From Panulirus ornatus (Eukaryota; Arthropoda; Malacostraca; Decapoda; Palinuridae), in assembly GCF_036320965.1 (NCBI RefSeq), contig NC_092248.1:26485820-26549819 (forward strand): a stretch of DNA of 64,000 nucleotides. Direction: 5' to 3'. Numbering within the stretch: position 1 is the first letter of the stretch; each line of letters opens with the position of its first letter. Position numbers and translations under genes: made by a program. The notes below the pieces were generated by a model, which made no database searches, was not told the DNA's origin, and was given only the letters and a program-made list of their open reading frames with translations. Shown in pieces: positions 12,470 through 24,500 of this stretch.

Positions 12470-13190
12470 CATTTCTTCCTCCTTCTCCTTCATCCTTCCT
12501 TCTCTTTCGCTTCCTTTTTTTCCTCTTACTTCCCACATCCTCCTTCTGTTGCCCTCCACACACAAGTTTGTCTGGCCAGGATTTACCCTCACAGCATCGG
12601 TATCGATTCCCTCTCCTGCCCTCGACTTGCTGCCCTGTTTACCTGACTCCCCCTCTTTCCCTCCAGCGACAAGACTGGTGTCGCTCAGACAACTTTTGTT
12701 TTGCCACTGCAGGGACGAGGGAAGAGAAGCAAGGGTTCCGGTAATAGGAAAAGTTTGAAATAAGAGATAAAATCCCAAGAAGATAGGAGAAAAAGGAAAT
12801 GGGAGGAAAAAGGAATAGAGGGAGGCGAGATGAAAAGGAATAGAGGGAGACGAGATGAAAAGAGAGAGGGACGAGGGAGAAGACTGATTACAAAATGAAA
12901 GGAGCGAGAGGACACAAGGGCTATCGAAGAAGAATAAACAGAAGGAAGAAATAAAAGGAGAGGAGGCTGAAGAGGTATTAAATGAAAGACATGTTGAATG
13001 AAATGTAAGGTAAAATTGATAGAAAAAGAAGAAAAAACAAAGAGAAAGGAGATATAGAGCGGGCGAGGCGAAGGAAAAAGAAATGAATGCAGAGGAGTGA
13101 AATAAAAGAAATGGAACCATGACGGAAGACAAGGTAAAGGGAAACAAGAGGAAAAGGTTTTATTACTGAGGAAAGAAGGAAAGAGTAGGA
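12470..13190. other. adjacent polypyrimidine and polypurine blocks
   Basis: About 12470-12680 is C/T-rich on the plus strand. About 12715-13190 is strongly A/G-rich, with short repeats such as GGAATAGAGGGAG followed by CGAGATGAAAA. The two halves form a skew switch. Long minus-strand frames here (227 codons) are Ser/Phe/Leu-rich from composition alone. Confidence 0.6.
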
Positions 13191-13311
13191 AGACATGTCA
13201 GGATACATCATGGTCAGGCAAGAATAGCTATGGATGAATGTGATCCACAACAGCATGTATAATGGTAATATACGGAGGAGAATGAAGAGAAAATAGTTAC
13301 TTGGTTACGTC

Positions 13312-14183
13312 AGCCACCCCCTCACATTCCCCCATCATTTGCATCCCTCACCTTGACCCATGAGCCACCCCCTCACATTCCCCATCATTGCATCCCTCAC
13401 CTTGACCCATGAGCCACCCCCTCACATGACCCCATCATTGTTTGCATCCCTCACCTTGACCCATGAGCCACCCCCTCACATGGCCCCATCATTGTTTGCA
13501 TCCCTCACCTTGACCCATGAGCCACCCCCTCACATGGCCCCATCATTGTTTGCATCCCTCACCTTGACCCATGAGCCACCCCCTCACATGGCCCCATCAT
13601 TGTTTGCATCCCTCACCTTGACCCATGAGCCACCCCCTCACATGGCCCCATCATTGTTTGCATCCCTCACCTTGACCCATGAGCCACCCCCTCACATGGC
13701 CCCATCATTGTTTGCATCCCTCACCTTGACCCATGAGCCACCCCCTCACATGGCCCCATCATTGTTTGCATCCCTCACCTTGACCCATGAGCCACCCCCT
13801 CACATGGCCCCATCATTGTTTGCATCCCTCACCTTGACCCATGAGCCACCCCCTCACATGGCCCCATCATTGTTTGCATCCCTCACCTTGACCCATGAGC
13901 CACCCCCTCGCATGGCCCCATCATTGTTTGCATCCCTCACCTTGACCCATGAGCCACCCCCTCACATGGCCCCATCATTGTTTGCATCCCTCACCTTGAC
14001 CCATGAGCCACCCCCTCACATGGCCCCATCATTGTTTGCATCCCTCACCTTGACCCATGAGCCACCCCCTCACATGGCCCCATCATTGTTTGCATCCCTC
14101 ACCTTGACCCATGAGCCACCCCCTCACATGGCCCCATCATTGTTTGCATCCCTCACCTTGACCCATGAGCCACCCCCTCACAT
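13312..14183. repeat. 54-bp minisatellite, about 16 copies
   Basis: Each unit contains TTGCATCCCTCACCTTGACC, then CATGAGCCACC, then CTCACATGGCCCC. The first two units vary in length; the rest are nearly identical (one CACATG to CGCATG change near 13910). As 54 is a multiple of three, the plus strand is open across the array as an 18-residue repeat containing LTLTHEPPPHMAP. Confidence 0.95.
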
Positions 14184-14783
<600 letters not shown>

Positions 14784-15068
14784 ATAAGGGGAAAATAAGA
14801 AACAAATACTGCATTCAATAGGTTATCTACTTTTGACACCAAGTTTGTAGGGAAGAGGGAATATTTCAATTGATATAGAAAGAAATCAAGTAACAAGGTA
14901 ACAGACGATGATTAAAGAGATTAAGACGTTATACCAACAAACATCCTTACGCTTATACTTCTCCCAGCGCAGAAGCTGCTTCTGTGTTCTAGCTCTTCAC
15001 GGGGAAATGATAGAAGGAGGTTTGTTTAATCAGGGTTTGGGCGGTCAAGCATAACACATGCTCAGATG

Positions 15069-15180
15069 GTAGATAAGATGTAACCAAACAGTAGATAAGA
15101 TGTAACCAAACAGTAGATAAGATGTAACCAAACAGTAGATAAGATGTAACCAAACAGTAGATAAGATATAACCAAACAGA
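15069..15180. repeat. 22-bp minisatellite, about 5 copies
   Basis: The unit AGATAAGATGTAACCAAACA-type sequence repeats every 22 bp, with the final copy reading GATATAACC. Confidence 0.92.
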
Positions 15181-15236
15181 AAAGAAATTGTGTTGCAATT
15201 GCAGTTGTTGGTCGGCCGCTGAAACAGTCCATCTTT

Positions 15237-15317
15237 TCCACACACGTGGATTATGTTGCTATCTCCACACACGTGGATTATGTTGCTATCTCCACACACG
15301 TGGATTATGTTGCTATC
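15237..15317. repeat. 27-bp tandem repeat, 3 copies, palindromic core
   Basis: Three exact copies contain CCACACACGTGGATTATG. CCACACACGTGG is a near palindrome with an E-box-type CACGTG core. Confidence 0.93.
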
Positions 15318-16330
15318 TGTCTTGCTTAGTCGATCATAACACGTCCCTTACCTCTATGTAGTTGATGATGTGACAACAGACTCACACTTGTGTACACGCT
15401 CGTGGTTTTCCTCGTGTTGTCCACTCTGCACATCCTACTCATATACAGAATAACGTTTCGACGTTTTTGTTAGTATTATGAGAGAAATTAATAGATACTA
15501 GTACTAAGTGCCGGTTTTCCACACTTTTCAAAAGGTGGTAGAGTCTGGCAAAGTTCAACAGACACGTGATGATTATAAGCAAACGAAAACTTTTGGAGAA
15601 TAAACGGTAACTTTTGGTGGAATTAATGAACAAGATCATTCTTGTTTCAATATAACGAAGACTTCGATCACGGATACAGAAAAACCACGCTTTGAATGAC
15701 CGGAGAAACGGACAAAAGAGAATAGACCAGGTGGAAATGTAATAGTGTAGATGAGAGACTAAGAAAAGCTCTGGATGGTAGATATATGAGGTTTGTAAAG
15801 AAAATGTATCAAGTTTAGCCTGATGGTTTGGTCCTAGTGAGAGTGAAGGTATGATGAGTTCATGAGACGCAGCCTAGATGGTTCCGGCCGCCATTCCAGT
15901 ACTCGTAAGTCTAGTGCTGGGTGAGGGTTAACCCAGGCAATCCTTGATGAATGTTAATTGTAGGAATGTTTTGGTGGTAGTAACGTAATCTGTTTGTGAG
16001 TATTAACAGACCCATTTTCTTGATAAAATCAACATATGAAGTCTCTTGACGAAGACAGAGAAGCAGAAATCTTAAACTATCGACAAAGTTTCCTTTGTTT
16101 GAGTAATAAGAACACTAATTCTTATTGAAGCACTACTAACAAGCGAGGCCTCTTAATCGTTAGCAGCTAACAAACTCATGGCGAACATTAACGAAGGTAG
16201 ACTTATAGTCGATATTGACATTTGAACTGAAAGAAGATATTGACCAATATAAATCTTATTAAGTAACATAAAATTTTAATTATAATCAGCAAACAAAGGA
16301 ATCTCGCTGAAGGATTACCATTCATAATTC
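15318..16330. other. no gene; left border of the 43-bp array is decayed
   Basis: From about 15920 the motifs GTGAGGGTTAACCC, GATGAATGTTAATTG and GTGAGTATTAACAGAC appear at irregular spacing. They look like diverged relatives of the adjacent 43-bp unit. The remainder shows nothing I recognise. Confidence 0.45.
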
Positions 16331-17585
16331 CATGGTTAACACCAACCAGTCAATACTCCTGGTGAGTATTAACCATGGTTAACACGAACCAGTCAATACT
16401 TTTAGTGAGTATTAACCATGGTTAACACCAACCAGTCAATACTCTTTGTGAGTATTAACCATGGTTATCACCAACCAGTCAATACCCCTGGTGAGTATTA
16501 ACCATGGTTAACATCAACCAGTCAATACTCCTGGTGAGTATTAACCATGGTTAACACCAACCAGTCAATACTCTTAGTGAGTATTAACCATGGTTAACAC
16601 CAACCAGTCAATACTCTTTGTGAGTATTAACCATGGTTATCACCAACCAGTCAATACTCCTGGTGAGTATTAACCATGGTTAACACCAACCAGTCAATAC
16701 TCCTGGTGAGTATTAACCATGGTTATCACCAACCAGTCAATACTCCTGGTGAGTATTAACCATGGTTATCACCAACCAGTCAATACTCCTGGTGAGTTTT
16801 AACCATGGTTATCACCAACCAGTCAATACTCCTGGTGAGTATTAACCATGGTTATCACCAACCAGTCAATACTCCTGGTGAGTATTAACCATGGTTATCA
16901 CCAACCAGTCAATACTCCTGGTGAGTATTAACCATGGTTATCACCAACCAGTCAATACTCCTGGTGAGTATTAACCATGGTTAACACCAACCAGTCAATA
17001 CTCCTGGTGAGTATTAACCATGGTTAACACCAACCAGTCAATACTCCTGGTGAGTATTAACCATGGTTAACACCAACCAGTCAATACTCTTAGTGAGTAT
17101 TAACCATGGTTAACACCAACCAGTCAATACTCTTAGTGAGTATTAACCATGGTTAACACCAACCAATCAATACTCTTAGTGAGTATTAACCATGGTTATC
17201 ACCAACCAGTCAATACTCCTGGTGAGTATCAACCATGGTTAACACCAACCAGTCAATACTCTTGGTGAGTTTTAACCATGGTTATCACCAACCAGTCAAT
17301 ACTCCTGGTGAGTATTAACCATGGTTAACACCAACCAGTCAATACTCCTGGTGAGTATTAACCATGGTTATCACCAACCAGTCAATACTCCTGGTGAGTA
17401 TTAACCATGGTTATCACCAACCAGTCAATACTCCTGGTGAGTATTAACCATGGTTATCACCAACCAGTCAATACTCCTGGTGAGTATTAACCATGGTTAT
17501 CACCAACCAGTCAATACCCCTGGTGAGTATTAACCATGGTTAACATCAACCAGTCAATACTCTTGGTGAGTATTAACCATGGTTC
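16331..17585. repeat. 43-bp minisatellite with perfect palindrome, about 29 copies
   Basis: Each unit carries CATGGTTAACACCAACCAG then TCAATACTCCTGGTGAG. At unit junctions the 14-bp palindrome TTAACCATGGTTAA is intact, or reads TTAACCATGGTTAT in a second sub-type. Since 43 is not a multiple of three, frames do not stay open and no protein is suggested. Confidence 0.96.
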
Positions 17586-20500
17586 ATCTTGGAGAGTAAT
17601 AATCTCTGGACAGTTATGATGGCGAGCCCATTGCACCTTGTGGTGCATAGCAAAGATAGAAATTCTTAGTGAGTGTTGACCAAGAGAAACTCTTCATGAT
17701 TGTGAATGATGGAAGGGACTACGTAGTATTAACCTAAAGAAATTCTTTACAAATATTGACCTGATAATTCGCAGAGAATATTGGCCAGTGGACAAATTGG
17801 TTCGCAATTGACAAACGGAAATTCTCGATGAGTTTGGAAACCTTCTGCTGTAGTTGACATAACAATATGGAATGCCACATACCATGTAGTGAGGGTATTT
17901 GGTCGTGAGTTATGATGAACAAAGGATTTTTGAAATGATGGATGTAGTTAACCGCTGTCGGCCTTAACCTTCCTGACAGATAGATCTAACGGCCAAATAA
18001 CCAACCAGAAAAGTAAGTTCGAGATGTAAGATGATCAAGACTGTATGGAAGGCTGAAGAAAGATTAACTGAACACCAGATACTAAATAGAATTTACAATG
18101 GACGCGAGGAATTGAAGAGTTTTATGAGGATTTTCTATAGATAATAGAAATACACATGACACTAAGAGTTAAGTAAAGAAAGTAGGAATGTGCAGACTCT
18201 ACAGGAATGTAAGAGGGTTCCTGAGATCTAGAAGTAAATTAGGGATTTCCAGGAATGGCGGAGACTTTGGTCATACTTGAGGTGTGAAGTAGAGATGTAC
18301 TCGCAAACATTAGTGGGTGAAGTGGGCTTCCAGAGGAGTTCGTAAAGCTCTCAGTAATTTAGAAAGATTCTTCTCCGTTTTTACAATGAGAATTTAGACA
18401 CATGAAGACGACATTTATGTGGGAACTCCCGAAACTCTCAGAGGTTACAATACACATTGACGATGATTTGTACAGAGAACACACATGATTTACATTGAAC
18501 CAAAGAAGATGAAGGAAATAATGGGATTAATGGAAAACATATAAGGATAATGGGAACTGTTGGGATATGCATTTGTCATTCAGGATTTCCATAGGACGCA
18601 GAGATTTACCGAAGGAGTTGGTTGCCTAGAGAGGAAAACCTGGATTATTAGGATGTGTCTCAAGATATAGGGAAAGTTGGGTTTCATCACGCATTCTGGA
18701 AATCCATAGATTATATATGGCAGTGCGGCCGCTATTACAATTACTAAGCGTCGCTAAGGACTTACAGAAGATCCCGGAGTGGGAAGTATTAACGACGGAA
18801 TATAAAGACATTGGTGCCGTTCCAGGAACAACCATGTATCCATCAAGTTGTGTGGGTTATCCGTGTGGCCATCTCGTGAATGTGGCTACAGAGGCGATTT
18901 CTGAGTGAATTCAAATCGTATTTTCGAGTTGCAGTTTGCACTGGGTGAGTGGATTATTAGAGGCCTTTGAAACGAGTTTCTAGTCTTCGACAGAAAAAGT
19001 TCTTCATCTGCCACAAATGTATGATCTAGAAATGTTCTGGAAGATTCTAGCGTATTATGAAAGTTTTGAATGTTTCCTTGGATTTCAGCAGGATTTTAGG
19101 AGACTTTGAAGATGGTCGTTTGCGTTCCAATAAATTTCACATGGACTTGGAATCGTATGTTCATTTCTCTGCCAACTTCAGTAAAATTGAAACTTTCAGA
19201 ACTTATTACCCAGAGTCTAGCTAGACACAGCGTAGGATTTCAAAGAAAAATACTAATTCACCATGAAACATCAGATGGAAAGGTGAAGTAGCAGCTCGGG
19301 AGTAGAAGCAGCTCTGACTTAGCCGTACACTTGACAAAGGACAAACTTTATGTAAACGGTATTTTGAATAGAATAGTGACGAAGTTGTAGAATGGAAAGG
19401 AGAGAGGTTGTGGAGAAGGGTTGGATAGTGTGGGGATAGAAGGAGGAAGATGGTGGATAAGTGATTGGAGAAATGGAGATGATTGTGAAGACGTAAATGG
19501 AGAGGGAAGACAAGGAGATAGAGAGGAGGATCTTAATTAATAGATGGAAAGACAATGTGGAGGACTGAAGGAGAAAGATGGAGCAGGGATTGGTGGAGAT
19601 GAAAGATGGAATGAGAAGGTCGTAGTATGGATACATTGAGAGAAACATGATGCAAATATAGATAGACAGTGAGATTGTGGGGATGCAGAGGTGAATTAGC
19701 AAGGATAGATGTCGCAGGGGTAGATAGAGAGGGAGTATGTAAGGAAAGATGGAAAAGACTGGTGCCAAGTTAGGTAGAGCTAGTACAGTAAAGAATGGTG
19801 GGTGATGGCACAATGATAGAGGAGGAGGAATACAAATATTAAAGGGATACATCAAATGGTATAGCACAGAGGCAGTCAGAGATGAACAGTACAAGGAGGA
19901 ATGCTCGGGAGGGACAATATACCAGCTCATTAGCTCGATTTATTGATGATTCAACCGTTAGATGCAGATCGATTGTTTCTTGATGAAAGCAATGTGAGCA
20001 ACAACAAAGAGAATATTGACAGCACGCATCATATTCTATATATGATTCCAATTACTGCAGCAACGGGAGAGCATAGTTTCTTCAAACTAAATTCAATAAA
20101 TGTATATTTAGCTCAGCATGTTGTTAGATAGTTTGAATTCTCTGGCACTGTTGCCATTTGGAAATTATGTTTTCAAGTATTTGGATTATTATATTTGATT
20201 TAAGAATTTGCCCCTACAAATCACGGAAATATTTTTTGAATTTCACTTCATTTCATTAATTTTGGTATGTAGACTTGTAATTGCCTCATTTTCTAGTTGC
20301 ACCACACTATACACATTAGGAAACTGTAAGTGAAAGAGCAGAAGATTTGGTTGATTCATTAGGAGTCCTAATCTTCAGTTTCTGAGTTTCCAATGCTCGT
20401 GAGTATACATACAGTTTCAATCTATGTTTCGTCTATTTACTTTCTGTATGTGATCCAGCCAGCGTTTCTGATCGCTGAATGTACATGTAACATATATGAT

Positions 20501-21540
20501 GTTTGGGAATATAGAGCCAGTAGCTGCATGTATGTTGGGGACCTTGTGTTCTGCTGTGGGCCCCACACATGCTTAAAGCCGGTCTCAGAGGAGATATTGC
20601 AAGAAGACAGAGAAGAGAGGATGTGCATGGCGAGAAAAGTATTATGATAAAAACGATAATAGTAAGGATAATAACATACTAGTTCCAGTGTTCCACGTAT
20701 ATGGAACACTGCTCGCGAATATTTGCCTTTCTACTTCTTAATCTTGCGTCTCTTCTAAACAATACGTTCGGCACATTGGGTCTTGTGATCAGGTAATGCT
20801 CGTAATGGATACAATGCTTAGTACTTTGATTTAAAGTATCATAACTGCAGGTGTACACGTGAGCATAGCAAGTTTGCAAATTAAACGTAAACATAAAGAG
20901 TAAAACTTAATTCACTTGAAAATGTTTCACTGAAGAAGGAAATCATAGTAACAGGAAGGAACAGAAGATATACTCGTTTATCAAGAGCAATTTCGTAACA
21001 CTGGTACGATCCAGTGTTTTCTAATGGACTTTTTAACGCGTTCAGGCGAGGCAGCAGCAGCAGCAGCTCCTCAAGGTCTGCACAATGGAAGTGTTATCCA
21101 TTCTCGGAGGCCGACACCCTGGATCTTACAACATACCACCGAGCTTCCTGCTCATTGTACTTTACTGTGTCGCGACCCATCTGGGAGGAATGTGGAAAGA
21201 GAAACTAAATGAGACTCACATTACCAGGAGGTGCTATCCAGAGGGATTAATAACACTGCTGGTAGGAGGAGGAAGAAGAGGAAGTTTAATTAAAGACGCC
21301 AGGCAAATCCTGCTCTTAAACTAATAAGATACAAAGGAAGTGGAGTGTCCAGAGGTGGGCTAATGACCGGAGCAGGTGTATATGATAGTAATACTGGATG
21401 AAACAGGAGGATTTAGAGAATCAAATAATGTCCTGGTAAAAGCGAGATCATGACCAAGTCTGGTGCCTTAATGACCCGAGTTTGAGTTAGTCTTTATCCA
21501 GGATAATCATAATGTATCTGGATTTATAATTCTCATTAGA
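17586..21540. other. no gene recognised; decayed repeat border and a purine-rich block
   Basis: About 17640-17850 holds diverged relatives of the 43-bp unit (AAATTCTTAGTGAGTGTTGACC and similar). About 19370-19900 is strongly A/G-rich and yields a long minus-strand Ser/Ile/Pro-rich frame (203 codons) that I attribute to composition. A short (GCA)n run lies at about 21049-21066. No exon or RNA gene is supported. Confidence 0.45.
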
Positions 21541-24500
21541 CGCTCGCTAGTACATCACTCTGTGTCAGGAGACGCACGCTAGTACATCACTCTGTGTCAG
21601 GAGACGCACGCTAGTACATCACTCTGTGTCAGGAGACGCACGCTAGTACATCACTCTGTGTCAGGAGACGCTCGCTAGTACATCACTCTGTGTCAGGAGA
21701 CGCACGCTAGTACATCACTCTGTGTCAGGAGACGCACGCTAGTACATCACTCTGTGTCAGGAGACGCACGCTAGTACATCACTCTGTGTCAGGAGACGCA
21801 CGCTAGTACATCACTCTGTGTCAGGAGACGCACGCTAGTACATCACTCTGTGTCAGGAGACGCACGCTAGTACATCACTCTGTGTCAGGAGACGCACGCT
21901 AGTACATCACTCTGTGTCAGGAGACGCACGCTAGTACATCACTCTGTGTCAGGAGACGCACGCTAGTACATCACTCTGTGTCAGGAGACGCACGCTAGTA
22001 CATCACTCTGTGTCAGGAGACGCTCGCTAGTACATCACTCTGTGTCAGGAGACGCACGCTAGTACATCACTCTGTGTCAGGAGACGCACGCTAGTACATC
22101 ACTCTGTGTCAGGAGACGCACGCTAGTACATCACTCTGTGTCAGGAGACGCTCGCTAGTACATCACTCTGTGTCAGGAGACGCACGCTAGTACATCACTC
22201 TGTGTCAGGAGACGCACGCTAGTACATCACTCTGTGTCAGGAGACGCACGCTAGTACATCACTCTGTGTCAGGAGACGCACGCTAGTACATCACTCTGTG
22301 TCAGGAGACGCACGCTAGTACATCACTCTGTGTCAGGAGACGCTCGCTAGTACATCACTCTGTGTCAGGAGACGCACGCTAGTACATCACTCTGTGTCAG
22401 GAGACGCACGCTAGTACATCACTCTGTGTCAGGAGACGCACGCTAGTACATCACTCTGTGTCAGGAGACGCACGCTAGTACATCACTCTGTGTCAGGAGA
22501 CGCACGCTAGTACATCACTCTGTGTCAGGAGACGCACGCTAGTACATCACTCTGTGTCAGGAGACGCACGCTAGTACATCACTCTGTGTCAGGAGACGCA
22601 CGCTAGTACATCACTCTGTGTCAGGAGACGCACGCTAGTACATCATCTGTGTCAGGAGACGCACGCTAGTACATCACTCTGTGTCAGGAGACGCACGCTA
22701 GTACATCACTCTGTGTCAGGAGACGCACGCTAGTACATCACTCTGTGTCAGGAGACGCACGCTAGTACATCACTCTGTGTCAGGAGACGCACGCTAGTAC
22801 ATCACTCTGTGTCAGGAGACGCACGCTAGTACATCACTCTGTGTCAGGAGACGCACGCTAGTACATCACTCTGTGTCAGGAGACGCACGCTAGTACATCA
22901 CTCTGTGTCAGGAGACGCACGCTAGTACATCACTCTGTGTCAGGAGACGCACGCTAGTACATCACTCTGTGTCAGGAGACGCACGCTAGTACATCACTCT
23001 GTGTCAGGAGACGCACGCTAGTACATCACTCTGTGTCAGGAGACGCACGCTAGTACATCACTCTGTGTCAGGAGACGCACGCTAGTACATCACTCTGTGT
23101 CAGGAGACGCACGCTAGTACATCACTCTGTGTCAGGAGACGCACGCTAGTACATCACTCTGTGTCAGGAGACGCACGCTAGTACATCACTCTGTGTCAGG
23201 AGACGCACGCTAGTACATCACTCTGTGTCAGGAGACGCACGCTAGTACATCATTCTGTGTCAGGAGACGCACGCTAGTACATCACTCTGTGTCAGGAGAC
23301 GCACGCTAGTACATCATTCTGTGTCAGGAGACGCACGCTAGTACATCACTCTGTGTCAGGAGACGCACGCTAGTACATCACTCTGTGTCAGGAGACGCAC
23401 GCTAGTACATCACTCTGTGTCAGGAGACGCACGCTAGTACATCACTCTGTGTCAGGAGACGCACGCTAGTACATCATTCTGTGTCAGGAGACGCACGCTA
23501 GTACATCATCTGTGTAGAGACGCGTAGTACATCATCTGTGTCAGGAGACGCACGCTAGTACATCATCTGTGTCAGGAGACGCACGCTAGTAATCATCTGT
23601 GTCAGAGACGCACGCTAGTACATCACTCTGTGTCAGGAGACGCACGCTAGTACATCATCTGTGTCAGGAGGACGACTCTTGTCGCTAGTACATCACTCTG
23701 TGTCAGGAGACGCACGCTAGTACATCACTCTGTGTCAGGAGACGCACGCTAGTACATACCTGTTAGGAGAGCGCTAGAATCACTGTTGGAGAGCCGCTAG
23801 TACACATGTGTGAGACGACGCTTATCATCTGTGTAGAACGCGCTAATCTCGTGCAGGAGACGCGTAGTAATCTCTGTGTGGAGCGCCGCAGTACATCACT
23901 GTGTCGAACGAGTAGAACTGTGTCGACGCCGCTAATCTGTAGAGCGGCTGTAATCACTGTGTCAGAGCGCGTAGTAATCATCTGTGTCAGGACGCCCTGA
24001 CTCCTTGTCGGAACGCGAGTACTCTGTGCAGGACGCGCTATACTCATCTGTGTAGAGACGTAATCTGTCGAGACCAGCTGACATATCTGTGTAGAGACCC
24101 GTCATCATCGTTGAGGGCTAGTAATCTGTGGAGACGCTTACACTGTTAGGAGACGCGTCACTCTGTTATTATTGTAGAAGCCGTGACATCATCGTGTAGG
24201 AGAGCTTACTTTTCAGGAGAGTATATCATCTGTGTCGAACCACGTACTATGAGACGCGTGTACATCATCTGTGAGAGAAATAGGAACGCGTAACATCACT
24301 GTGTAGGAACGCCGTCTCATCTGTTCGGAGACCGAATCTGGCAGGAGAGCACTAATCATCTGTGGGACGCAGCTAGTACATCATCTGTGTAGGAGACGCG
24401 CTAACTATTTAGGGCGCCTATACATCCGTAGGCCGAGCCCGTAAGCTTACTCATTGTTCAGAGCCCAGATATCTGTGTAGGAGACGCGGTCATCCTGTGT

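Noticed and set aside
12464..13147. 227-codon Ser/Phe/Leu-rich membrane-like protein on the minus strand
   Set aside because: It arises from a purine-rich strand. There is no conserved motif, and several overlapping frames look alike.
19319..19930. 203-codon Ser/Ile/Pro-rich minus-strand protein
   Set aside because: Same compositional cause in an A/G-rich block; no homology pattern recognised.
21014..21324. Ser-rich short protein gene around a (GCA)n run
   Set aside because: Three overlapping frames are equally open and short; there is no domain, and the serine run is just the trinucleotide repeat.
23763..24047. Arg/Ser/Thr-rich frames in the satellite core
   Set aside because: They lie in the probable sequence-error block, so the frames have no meaning.
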